Positions 1 to 7,283 of a DNA stretch of 10,556 bases are shown piece after piece (position 1 is the first letter of the stretch; every line of letters begins with the position of its first letter). Source of the DNA: an uncultured Clostridium sp. (GTDB lineage Bacteria > Bacillota > Clostridia > Lachnospirales > Lachnospiraceae). Location of the stretch: contig UPYT01000039.1 of the NCBI GenBank assembly GCA_900538475.1, positions 1 through 10,556 of the forward strand, in the 5' to 3' direction. A model generated the notes under the pieces. The model had not been told where the DNA came from. It saw nothing but the letters and a program-made list of their open reading frames with translations, and ran no database searches. Both the position numbers and the translations under genes were made by a program.

Positions 1-124
1 AGTTATCAAAAGTTACAGAATGTTCTGCCAGGCGTGAGAAATTTTCTGTTCTGGTCCATTGACATCCGTAGGGACGAAGAAGATGACGGTTTAAAGAATC
101 GTACATCACCATAATCGCTTTCAT
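1..124 (-). CDS. N-terminal fragment of a second sulfatase-like protein (cut by window edge)
   Basis: An ATG at 124-122 opens a frame that stays open to base 1 (41 codons). A good ribosome binding site (AAGGAG, complement of 131-136) lies just upstream, and the start is 23 bases after the response-regulator stop, so it belongs to the same operon. The translation begins MKAIMVMYDSLNRH, then has PYGCQWTRTENFSRLAE and ends VTFDN. A hydrophobic strand ending in Asp-Ser, an Arg-His pair, a P-Y-G turn, then 'T.NF.RLAE..V.FDN', is the usual N-terminus of one branch of type I (alkaline-phosphatase fold) sulfatases, where the Asp at residue 9 binds the active-site calcium. There is no signal peptide, so it should be cytoplasmic. 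The CxPxR catalytic motif would lie beyond the edge and is not seen. It could also be a phosphonate or phosphate monoester hydrolase of the same superfamily. It is clearly different in sequence from the sulfatase at 3459-4895. Confidence 0.8.
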   Translation of the reverse strand, partial: MKAIMVMYDSLNRHLLRPYGCQWTRTENFSRLAEHSVTFDN

Positions 125-147
125 AATAATCTCCTTCCATCCAGCAA

Positions 148-1656
148 TCAGCTTCCGCTGCGCCGGTATTCATATGGGCTGACTCCGTACTTCTTTTTAA
201 AGGTCGTTGAAAAATAGCTGGCATTGTAATAACCGACCTGTTGGGCAATGGTCTGTACTCGAAGGGCAGTATTTTCCAGAAGCTGCACCGAATGCTGGAG
301 GCGAACATCGGTCAGATAATTGATAAAGGTCTGTCCGGTTTCGATTTTAAATACTCTGGAAAAATAATCTGGATTTAAGTATACCTGAGCGGCAACCTGC
401 TCTAAACTCAGCTGTTCTGCATAATGAGCATTAATATATTCCACTGCAAGGCAGATATTTTTTGATTTTGGCTGGAGCTCGTCTATAGGAAGGCAGCACT
501 GCTTTGCTTCATCCAGCATAACTTCTTTTGCTGTATCCAGAGTAATGCATTGCTGCAGGCGTAAATGAAGCTCCTCTGCATGATCCAGAACAATACCATT
601 TCCCTTTGCCTCAAATTCCAGCAGATCCAGAGCATCCAGGCACAGCTTGCAAAGAGGATCAACTGTTAAAATTTTCTGGCTGGGAAGAACTTCAAAAAAC
701 GTTTTTATCAGCTCGTAGCGCTGTCCTCCCTGAACCTGATGAAGATGCACCCGGAATTCAGTAAACGTGTTTTTCCACAGCTCATTTCTGCGGAACAGTT
801 CCTTTAAGGGATATTGAGGCTCATAGACCCTTTTTTTGCCTGTGTAAAATCCCTCACCCAGAGAGCAGGATGCCTGCCAGACCATAAAGGGGATCTGGCT
901 CATTTCATCTGTAATGGCGCTGATTCCTACCATGCAGTGATTAATGACCTGTACGTGTCTGGCATATTCCGTCAGTTGTCTGGCCTTTTCTGCAATGCTA
1001 AGAGTTTTTGGGAAATTTCCTACGATCATATATACTCGATCTGTATAGTCAAATCCGGCAACATGACGAGCTGGACTTTCTTCTGGAAATAGAAGGCCGT
1101 TTTCCTCCATATCCTGCTTCCATACAGCCAGGGCGAATAAGCCATTGTTTCTCCAGCGAATTCCACACTGACGAAGCCGTTCCAGATCGTCCTCTCTCAG
1201 CTCTCTGGTCTGTCTTAAGATATGGCTGATCACGGATTGTATCTGAGCTACATTTGCCACATCGGGCTCTTCCTGATGATTCTTTCGTTGCAGTTCCCCT
1301 GCAATCCGGTTTAACAGCTCCTGAAGCAGATCATTCTGCATTTCTGTTTTTAAAAGATATTCAGACGCTCCATCTCGCAGAGCCTGACGAACCAGGCTGA
1401 AATCGGAAAAGGCCGTTAATACCACTACCTTTGCCCTGCTTCCCAGAGCTTTTAAAGCATGAAGAAATTCCAGTCCATCCATTACCGGCATTTTAATATC
1501 TGTTAAAATCAGGTCTGGTTCGTCTCGATGAAACAGTTCCAGAGCTTCCTGTCCATTGTGTGCTACTCCAGTCAGCTGGCAGGACGGATTTTGAGAAATG
1601 CAGAACTGCAGCCACTCACAAATCATTGCTTCGTCATCTACCACTAGAACTTTCAT
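148..1656 (-). CDS. AraC-family response regulator (YesN type)
   Basis: This is a 502-residue two-component response regulator that should bind DNA when phosphorylated by the kinase encoded just before it. The N-terminal receiver domain (about 1-120) shows the acidic pair D7-D8, phospho-acceptor D53 in LTDIKMP, T81 and K103 in LLKTE. Residues about 399-500 form an AraC/XylS-type double helix-turn-helix: LSLEQVAAQVYLNPDYFSRVFK is the first HTH and IAQQVGYYNASYFSTTFKK the second, ending with GVSPYEYRR. The roughly 270-residue middle part is the variable linker common in YesN-like regulators; I recognise no motif in it. The ATG overlaps the kinase stop (ATGA, 1656-1653) behind an AAGGAGG site, so the pair is translationally coupled. 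The likely target is the promoter of this operon near 9384-9560, but that is inference. Confidence 0.95.
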   Translation of the reverse strand: MKVLVVDDEAMICEWLQFCISQNPSCQLTGVAHNGQEALELFHRDEPDLILTDIKMPVMDGLEFLHALKALGSRAKVVVLTAFSDFSLVRQALRDGASEYLLKTEMQNDLLQELLNRIAGELQRKNHQEEPDVANVAQIQSVISHILRQTRELREDDLERLRQCGIRWRNNGLFALAVWKQDMEENGLLFPEESPARHVAGFDYTDRVYMIVGNFPKTLSIAEKARQLTEYARHVQVINHCMVGISAITDEMSQIPFMVWQASCSLGEGFYTGKKRVYEPQYPLKELFRRNELWKNTFTEFRVHLHQVQGGQRYELIKTFFEVLPSQKILTVDPLCKLCLDALDLLEFEAKGNGIVLDHAEELHLRLQQCITLDTAKEVMLDEAKQCCLPIDELQPKSKNICLAVEYINAHYAEQLSLEQVAAQVYLNPDYFSRVFKIETGQTFINYLTDVRLQHSVQLLENTALRVQTIAQQVGYYNASYFSTTFKKKYGVSPYEYRRSGS

Positions 1657-3440
1657 TGTATCTCCTCCTTTTGTTTTATGGCAGGCATCAAAAGGGTTAT
1701 GGTAGTTCCCATTCCCTGAAAGCTGTCTATAGACATTCCATAATCTTCACCATAGTTTAAACGAATCCGGTTGTGTACGTTAGACATACCAATAGAATGC
1801 GCGTCTTTTATTACTGTCTGATGAAGGCTTGCACGTACTTTTTCTAAGGTTTCAGAATCCATCCCGGCCCCATCATCGGTAATTGTCAGAAGAAGGTTAT
1901 TACCCTGAAAAGCTGACTCAATGATGACTGTTCCTGCCTCGCTTTTGGCCTCTAATCCATGGAAAATGGCATTTTCTACCAGTGGCTGGAGAATCAGCGG
2001 CGGAACCATGCAGTCCTCTGTGTCCTTCGGCATCTCAATTTCGTAATTAATTTTTTCTCCATAGCGCAGCTTCTGGACTACCAGATATTTTCGTGTTGTC
2101 TCCAACTCGTCACTTAAGGGAATGGTTGTATTTTTTACAGCTAAAGTGCTTCTGAGCAAATCAATAAATGCGCTGAGCATTTTGGCTGCCTGTTCATTTT
2201 TTCCAACCTCCACTGCACATCGAATAGAAAACAGGGTGTTATACAAAAAATGAGGATTGATCTGTGCCCGGAGAAAGTTGACCTCCAGGGCTCTTTTCTG
2301 CTTCTCTCTCTCCTGAATCCGTTCCATCAGGCTGGTAATCTCATCAGCCATATGTTTAAAGCTTTCCTGAAGATGGTCAATCTCCTGAGTTCCTCTTGCC
2401 ACACAGGGCGGCGTGAAATCCGGACTGCCAAACTTGTCCATAGCATCGCTCAGAGCTGTCAGAGGAGTGGAAATACGTCTGGAAATATAAACAGATACAG
2501 CAACCGCAAGAATCAAACCAGTTATCAGAATGCTCCCTATAATCCAGTAAGTATCGTTTAATGCCCCTAGAATGATTTTGGTTGGACTTTCCTCTACAAT
2601 GGTCCACCCTGTTTTCTGATCCAGGTGGGTAGACAGCACATAACTCTTTCCCAGCTTTTGAATGATATTGGAATTTTCTGTGCCATAGGTCTTCTGCATA
2701 TAATTCACATCAATAAACTGCTTTCCCAGCATTTTTTTATTGGAATGAGAGACAATAAATCCATTTTGATCATACAGATAAACCTGTCCACCCTGTTCCT
2801 GGACAGATCCATACAAATCCTCCAGCTGCTTTTCATCAATTAAAATCAACAGTACATGTTTCTCATCTCCGCTGCCTAAAAGCCGTCCTGCTGCAAACTG
2901 ATATGTACGTTCGCCTTTTTTATATGCAGAAAAGGTACGGGAAAAATGAACCTCTCCTTCACTGCCCTCAGACATTGCTGTCAGCAGATTTTTATACCAG
3001 GGCTGGTATACCCAGGTATCCGTATCGATCTCTCCAGAATTGTAAAAAAAGCCATTTTCTCCCCAAATGACCACCTCATGACCAATTGGGCCAATAATTT
3101 CATCGTAAATCTTTTTCTGAGAATCTAGGTACTCCCAGGCTTTTTTATGTTCCCTTTCAGAGAGCGGTTTGTTCAGAAAGTCATGGCTGATAATTTCATG
3201 GGTATACAAATTCGATAACGTTGTACTGCTGGTTTTGATCAGGTTGGCTCTCTCTCCTATCTGTCTGAGTACAGCGATTCGGTTGCTTCCAATCTGTTTG
3301 ATCAGCAGATCTCGTATCGATCCGCTGACAAGAAGGGAAACAGCAATAAAAAAGAGAGTGAATACAAAGCAATAGGCTCCAAAAAGCTGAGTACGCAGTT
3401 TCTTGGTACATACAGCAATTTTTTCAAACCATTTGTTCAT
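1653..3440 (-). CDS. Sensor histidine kinase, YesM type with cache-like extracellular domain
   Basis: This is a 595-residue membrane sensor kinase. A first transmembrane helix (about 17-42) and a second (about 298-320) flank an extracytoplasmic region of about 255 residues resembling the dCache sensors of this family (WYKNLL, VYLYDQNGFIVSH, and GWTIVEE before TM2). A HAMP linker follows (RRISTPLTALSDAM), then the His_kinase dimerisation segment RAQINPHFLYNTL with phospho-acceptor His397, and the HATPase domain with N-box VENAIFHG (Asn490), DDGAGM (about 522-527) and the family-typical GMSNVHNRIRLNYG. I chose ATG at 3440: GGGAG lies 8 bases upstream, whereas the GTG at 3449 directly abuts that site. 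The gene starts 18 bases after the sulfatase stop and overlaps the regulator by 4 bases. It should sense an outside ligand, perhaps the transported compound or the loaded binding protein, and phosphorylate the AraC-type regulator. The ligand is unknown. Confidence 0.95.
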   Translation of the reverse strand: MNKWFEKIAVCTKKLRTQLFGAYCFVFTLFFIAVSLLVSGSIRDLLIKQIGSNRIAVLRQIGERANLIKTSSTTLSNLYTHEIISHDFLNKPLSEREHKKAWEYLDSQKKIYDEIIGPIGHEVVIWGENGFFYNSGEIDTDTWVYQPWYKNLLTAMSEGSEGEVHFSRTFSAYKKGERTYQFAAGRLLGSGDEKHVLLILIDEKQLEDLYGSVQEQGGQVYLYDQNGFIVSHSNKKMLGKQFIDVNYMQKTYGTENSNIIQKLGKSYVLSTHLDQKTGWTIVEESPTKIILGALNDTYWIIGSILITGLILAVAVSVYISRRISTPLTALSDAMDKFGSPDFTPPCVARGTQEIDHLQESFKHMADEITSLMERIQEREKQKRALEVNFLRAQINPHFLYNTLFSIRCAVEVGKNEQAAKMLSAFIDLLRSTLAVKNTTIPLSDELETTRKYLVVQKLRYGEKINYEIEMPKDTEDCMVPPLILQPLVENAIFHGLEAKSEAGTVIIESAFQGNNLLLTITDDGAGMDSETLEKVRASLHQTVIKDAHSIGMSNVHNRIRLNYGEDYGMSIDSFQGMGTTITLLMPAIKQKEEIQ

Positions 3441-3458
3441 CGTATTCACTCCCAGATG

Positions 3459-4895
3459 TTATTTCATTCGGTATGGTGCAAAATTTGGATTTTCTTTAAT
3501 ATAGTCATCACAGCTATGACCAGAAACTCCCTTTCCCCATAAACCGGCCAGTCCGGTCTGCCCGGAACCAAATACCGCTTCCTTTGCTCCGTCGATTTCC
3601 GGATTGACGTATTTGGAAAACCAGGTTTCCAGATGGAGACGCATTTCCTGCTCCAGCTCTTCAAAGCCTCCGCTTATCAGGAGATTGTTTGTTTCTCCTG
3701 GATCCGTTTTCAGATCATAGAGCTCATTAGGGCCATAGGGATACCGTGCTACATATTTAAAACGGCGGCCTCGAATCATACGGTTTGGGCCGTATTCATC
3801 CATTACCACGACTTCCTCATGCTGGTTAAAAGCTTCGCCTCTTAAGGCCGGGGCAAAGGACATGCCAGGGCGGTTTCCATGATCGGAAGCTTTTAAATCC
3901 AGATAGTCCAGGAGAGTCGGCATAAAATCGTATGCAGAAACCAGCGCATCGCAAACAGCTCCTGCCGGAATATGTCCCGGATGACGGACAATAAACGGAA
4001 CCTTTACGGATTCCTCATACATATTTAAGGGGAAGGTGGCGTTGCCTTTTCCCCAGAAGCCATGGTGGCCGCAGGAGAATCCATTGTCTGCCGTAAATAC
4101 AACCAGAGTATCCTCTGCGATTCCCATATCTTCCAATTTTTCCATAATTTTTCCAATGCCAGCGTCCATAGCAGTTACAGCTGCAAAATAGCCAATAAGA
4201 TTGCCACGTTCATCCTTGGCCACTTCGTCTGTCAGATAAATACTGTCCGGATGTCTGGGAAGATGGGGAACAGACTCAAAAGGACAGTCCTTATAAAGAT
4301 CCGTATATTCCTTTGGATGATTGTTCAGCCATGGAGCATGGGGAGCCGTATAGGCCACATGAAGATAAAAGGGCTGTTCCTGCTCCCTTCTTGTATCTAG
4401 AAATTCCAGGGCATCCTCTGTAATGGCCTCAGTCACATACCGCTCCTCCCGGTACAGAACTCCATCCTTGTACATAGGAGCGCCGTAATAAGGACCGCCG
4501 CCGGATTTATGACTGAACCAATGGGTAAATCCCTGCTGTACCTTTCCTGCTGCTCCCATATGCCATTTTCCGGACAGAGCGCAGCAATATCCATTTTCTG
4601 CCAGTGCTTTGGTATAGGAATACTGGCCTGCCAGATACTCCAGGGCAGACTGTTTTTCATCATCATCTCGAAGCCAGTCATGAACACCATGCTGAGAGGG
4701 AATCGTTCCAGTCAAAAGACTTGCCCGGGCCGGTGAACAGACGGGAGATGTACAGAAAAAATTTTCAAAGCGCATTCCCTCCTGGGCCAGGCGATCGATA
4801 TTGGGAGAAATAATTTCCTTGTTGCCGCTGCAGCCCAATGACCAGTAGCCCTGGTCATCGGAAATAATAAAAACAATATTTGGCTGTTTTTTCAT
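3459..4895 (-). CDS. Type I sulfatase, Cys-type, cytoplasmic
   Basis: This 478-residue protein should hydrolyse a sulfate ester, or possibly a sulfamate, using a formylglycine made from Cys. The active site is complete: metal ligands D13-D14 (IISDDQG), maturation motif C53-S-P-A-R57 followed by ASLLTG, K110 and H112 in GKWHMG, H186 in APHAPW, D270-N271 in FTADNG, and K283 in FWGKGN. The C-terminal subdomain carries ELYDLKTDPGETNNL, usual in this family. There is no signal peptide, so the enzyme stays in the cytoplasm, and its substrate must be imported or made inside. The neighbours (a NitT/TauT-type importer upstream, a sensor pair and another sulfatase downstream) suggest the former. The AGGAGGTG site at 4908-4901 fixes the ATG. 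The sulfatase subfamily, and hence the substrate (aryl sulfate, choline sulfate, sulfated amino sugar and so on), cannot be decided by eye. Activation needs an anSME, which is not encoded in this window. Confidence 0.95.
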   Translation of the reverse strand: MKKQPNIVFIISDDQGYWSLGCSGNKEIISPNIDRLAQEGMRFENFFCTSPVCSPARASLLTGTIPSQHGVHDWLRDDDEKQSALEYLAGQYSYTKALAENGYCCALSGKWHMGAAGKVQQGFTHWFSHKSGGGPYYGAPMYKDGVLYREERYVTEAITEDALEFLDTRREQEQPFYLHVAYTAPHAPWLNNHPKEYTDLYKDCPFESVPHLPRHPDSIYLTDEVAKDERGNLIGYFAAVTAMDAGIGKIMEKLEDMGIAEDTLVVFTADNGFSCGHHGFWGKGNATFPLNMYEESVKVPFIVRHPGHIPAGAVCDALVSAYDFMPTLLDYLDLKASDHGNRPGMSFAPALRGEAFNQHEEVVVMDEYGPNRMIRGRRFKYVARYPYGPNELYDLKTDPGETNNLLISGGFEELEQEMRLHLETWFSKYVNPEIDGAKEAVFGSGQTGLAGLWGKGVSGHSCDDYIKENPNFAPYRMK

Positions 4896-4900
4896 TGGAA

Positions 4901-4908
4901 CACCTCCT
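4901..4908 (-). promoter_or_regulatory. Strong ribosome binding site of the sulfatase
   Basis: The minus strand reads AGGAGGTG five bases before the sulfatase ATG, close to the full complement of the 16S 3' end. It decides the start codon. It also lies between the TATAAT at 4915-4910 and the ATG, which bears on whether that promoter-like element can work. Confidence 0.85.
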
Positions 4909-4909
4909 G

Positions 4910-4938
4910 ATTATAGCAGTATGTCTGTCGGGTGTAAA
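4910..4938 (-). promoter_or_regulatory. Promoter-like element directly upstream of the sulfatase
   Basis: In the 54-base gap between the ATPase stop and the sulfatase start, the minus strand holds TTTACA (4938-4933, 5 of 6 to the -35 consensus), a 17-base spacer, and a perfect TATAAT (4915-4910) preceded by TG as in an extended -10. By sequence this is the best sigma-A match in the window. The predicted start point, about 4903, would fall inside the Shine-Dalgarno sequence and leave a leader of only about 8 bases. It is therefore either a promoter for a nearly leaderless message or a chance match. Confidence is limited for that reason. Confidence 0.45.
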
Positions 4939-4949
4939 GCTTTATTCCA

Positions 4950-5699
4950 TTACCACCATTTAATCAGATCTGTTACTTCGTTACGAAGCTTTACGAAATC
5001 CGGGCTGGCAATGTCTCTTGGGCGAGGCAAATTGTTGTCAATAGCGCATTTAATGCTGGTAGGCTTGTTGGTCAGCACCAGGATCCGCTCGCCCATGTAA
5101 ACAGCCTCTTCAATGTTATGAGTAATGAAAAGAACGGTGGTACCAGTTCTCTGCCATAAGCTGATCAGCTCGTCTTCCAGATGATAGCGAAGCTGGATAT
5201 CCAGCTGGCCATAGGGCTCGTCCATCAGCAGTAAATCCGGCTGGGTTGCGAAGGCTCTTGCAATTACAACACGCTGAAGCATACTGGCAGACAGCTGATC
5301 TGGATAGTATTTGCGGTATTTGGTCAATCCCACAATGTCCAGATATTCATTTACAAGAGCTTTTGCCTTTTCTTTTTCCACACCCTTAATATCCAGACCA
5401 AAACCAACGTTTTCTTCTACAGTCAGCCAGGGCATAGTAGAATATTCCTGGAAAATATAGGCGATGTTATGTTTCTTTAAATCTACAGGCTCCCCGTCCA
5501 GTAAAATTTCGCCGGCCGTAGGCTGGTAGAGCTTTGTCAGGCTATTTAAAAACGTTGTTTTTCCGCATCCCGTAGGACCTACAATGCATAAAAATTCTCC
5601 GGAACGCACATCAAAGGAAATATCATTTAAAACAAGAAGATCTCCGAATTTTTTGGTCAGATTTCGCACCTGTACCTTTGGCATTTTATTATCCTGCAT
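4950..5699 (-). CDS. ABC transporter ATP-binding protein 2 (SsuB/TauB-like) with altered signature motif
   Basis: This 249-residue nucleotide-binding domain belongs to the nitrate/sulfonate/taurine importer class. Walker A is GPTGCGKTT (41-49), the Q-loop is YIFQE (Q84), Walker B with the catalytic Glu is LLLMDEP (E161), and the H-loop is FITHNIEEA (H194). All of these are canonical. The ABC signature is not: residues 136-140 read LSASM instead of LSGGM/Q, so both Gly positions are lost (DNA at 5291-5277 confirms TCT GCC AGT ATG). The start is ATG 5699 behind a GAGAGGAGAG site, 16 bases after the stop of ATPase 1; M6 is a possible alternative. The protein should sit on the cytoplasmic side of the permeases. 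The altered signature fits a role as one half of a heterodimer with the ATPase at 5716-6504. Confidence 0.95.
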   Translation of the reverse strand: MQDNKMPKVQVRNLTKKFGDLLVLNDISFDVRSGEFLCIVGPTGCGKTTFLNSLTKLYQPTAGEILLDGEPVDLKKHNIAYIFQEYSTMPWLTVEENVGFGLDIKGVEKEKAKALVNEYLDIVGLTKYRKYYPDQLSASMLQRVVIARAFATQPDLLLMDEPYGQLDIQLRYHLEDELISLWQRTGTTVLFITHNIEEAVYMGERILVLTNKPTSIKCAIDNNLPRPRDIASPDFVKLRNEVTDLIKWW

Positions 5700-5715
5700 G
5701 GTATTCTCTCCTCTC

Positions 5716-6504
5716 TTACAGCGTCAGATCCATATTATCGGTAATTAACTGGCGCAGACGCAAAAATTCAGGATCCACATAATCACGAGGATGAGGCATA
5801 TTGATGACATACTCCTTCTTAATATGGGTTGGACAGTTTGTCAGCAATATAATGCGGTCTGCTAAGAACAGCGCCTCTTCAATATTGTTGGTAACAAATA
5901 CAACAGTTCGTTTTTCCTTTTGCCAAATCCTCTGAAGTTCTTCCTCCATCATATAACGGGTCTGGGCATCCAGATGACCAAATGGCTCATCCATCAGCAT
6001 AATATCCGGCTGATTGGCATAAGCCCGGGCAATTCCTACGCGCTGGCGCATACCACCGGAAAGCTGACTGGGATAACTTTTTTCAAATCCAGTAAGTCCG
6101 ACTAATTCCAGATATTTCTTGACTCTGGAATTTTTCTCATCAGCTGGAAGATGGCGTACCTTTGGTCCAAAGCCAACGTTTTCTTCGACAGTCATCCATG
6201 GGAAAAGAGAGGTTTTCTGGTAAACAACCCCCCGCTCAGGAGCAGGTCCGGTTACTTTTTTTCCTCGGGTATATACTTCGCCTTCTGTCGGCATATCCAG
6301 ACCGGCTAAAATATTCAGAAGAGTTGTTTTTCCGCACTGTCCGGCCCCAAACAGTACCAGAAATTCATTTTCATGCACTTCAAAATTCATTCCGCGGAGG
6401 ACCTCATTGCGTCCGCTTCCATCATAGCTTTCAAAACTGCGTCCTACATTCCGGCATTCCAGCACGGCAGCTCCTGTTTTTACATTCCCTTCTGCTCGTT
6501 CCAT
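5716..6504 (-). CDS. ABC transporter ATP-binding protein 1 (SsuB/TauB-like) with H-loop His replaced by Asn
   Basis: This is a 262-residue nucleotide-binding domain of the nitrate/sulfonate/taurine importer class. Motifs in order: an unusual but valid P-loop GAGQCGKTT (53-61; most relatives have GPSGCGKST), Q-loop VVYQK (Q96), a canonical signature LSGGM (148-152), Walker B DIMLMDEP (E173), D-loop GHLDAQ, and then VTNNIEEA, where the normally invariant H-loop His is Asn206 (codon AAC at 5889-5887). I chose ATG 6504 because AAAGGAG lies 9 bases upstream; the frame is open further upstream but without support. The start overlaps the end of permease 2 by 25 bases, so translation is coupled. About 37% of residues seem shared with ATPase 2 by rough eye comparison, so they are old paralogs, not a recent copy. 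Confidence 0.95.
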   Translation of the reverse strand: MERAEGNVKTGAAVLECRNVGRSFESYDGSGRNEVLRGMNFEVHENEFLVLFGAGQCGKTTLLNILAGLDMPTEGEVYTRGKKVTGPAPERGVVYQKTSLFPWMTVEENVGFGPKVRHLPADEKNSRVKKYLELVGLTGFEKSYPSQLSGGMRQRVGIARAYANQPDIMLMDEPFGHLDAQTRYMMEEELQRIWQKEKRTVVFVTNNIEEALFLADRIILLTNCPTHIKKEYVINMPHPRDYVDPEFLRLRQLITDNMDLTL

Positions 6505-7283
6505 GCGCACAGTCTCCTTTCTAATGCACTGGTTAAATTCGCCAGTATAAAGCCTACGATACCAATTGCGACGATACCAACCATGATCTGTACCGTATTT
6601 CCGGTATTCATTCCACGTACAATCATCCATCCAACACCTTCATTGGACTGAATCATCTCTGCGCCTACTACTGCGCTCCATCCAGCGGTTACAGCAATCT
6701 GAAGACCTGCGAAAATATAAGGAACAGAGGACGGAAGCACAATTTCGAAGAATACCTGGCGTTCGTTGGCTCCCAGCATACGGGCTGCTCCGATTAATTC
6801 CGGATCCACATTTTTTGCACCGTCATAGGTGTTTACCGTAATGAAACAGAAGCATCCTAAAAAAATAATGAAGAATTTTCCGGTATCGCCAAGCCCAAAC
6901 CACAAGATGGACAGGGGAATCCATGCCAGAGGCGGAATCGGACGGATAAATTCAAAAATAGGTTTAAAAATAGCTTCAAAGGTTCTGGAATATCCCATTC
7001 CTACACCAAGGGCAATGCCTGCAATCGTGGCAAAGAAAAAAGCAACGGCCACCCGGTACAGACTGACCCCTACATGCGCCAGCATGGTGCGTTTACCAAT
7101 CGGTTCTACAAAGCTTCTGAAAAACGCTGCAAGAACCTGACTTGCCGGAGGAAGAAACATGGATGCGCCGGTAAATCTGGCAGCCAGCTCCCAAACAATA
7201 AGCAGAGATACCAGAGAAATAATAGTGTAGATTACAATCAACTGTTTATTTGAAAAACGGCTATTTGTTGTAGAATCAATCAT
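6480..7283 (-). CDS. ABC transporter permease 2 (SsuC/TauC-like)
   Basis: This 267-residue inner-membrane permease belongs to the BPD_transp_1 family. A first helix (about 13-35) is followed by the segment typical of this class (FLPPASQV, later EFIRPIPPLAWIPLSILWFG at about 111-130) and by the cytoplasmic EAA loop, IGAARMLGANERQVFFEIVLP (about 164-184), which docks on the ATPase. In this loop the Ala-Ala and Gly of the consensus are kept. The ATG at 7283 lies within the last codons of permease 1 (8-base overlap, ATGATTGA), with AAGGAGG in the 3' end of that gene, a classic coupled start. With permease 1 it should form a heterodimeric membrane channel for the ligand delivered by the binding lipoprotein. 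Confidence 0.95.
   Translation of the reverse strand: MIDSTTNSRFSNKQLIVIYTIISLVSLLIVWELAARFTGASMFLPPASQVLAAFFRSFVEPIGKRTMLAHVGVSLYRVAVAFFFATIAGIALGVGMGYSRTFEAIFKPIFEFIRPIPPLAWIPLSILWFGLGDTGKFFIIFLGCFCFITVNTYDGAKNVDPELIGAARMLGANERQVFFEIVLPSSVPYIFAGLQIAVTAGWSAVVGAEMIQSNEGVGWMIVRGMNTGNTVQIMVGIVAIGIVGFILANLTSALERRLCAWNEQKGM

Noticed and set aside
6..308. A 100-codon minus-strand frame across the end of the regulator gene and the start of the second sulfatase.
   Set aside because: It is out of frame with both well-supported genes, has a low-complexity Ser run from CT-rich DNA, and has no start signal.
2250..2561. A 103-codon plus-strand frame within the kinase gene.
   Set aside because: It is antisense to conserved HAMP and kinase domain codons and has no family resemblance or start signal.
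3441..3449. A GTG start for the sensor kinase three codons upstream.
   Set aside because: It directly abuts the GGGAG site, leaving no spacing; ATG 3440 is correctly spaced.
6505..6630. An N-terminal extension of ATPase 1 of 42 codons.
   Set aside because: It lies wholly inside permease 2, its residues are unlike any ABC ATPase N-terminus, and the ribosome binding site points to ATG 6504.
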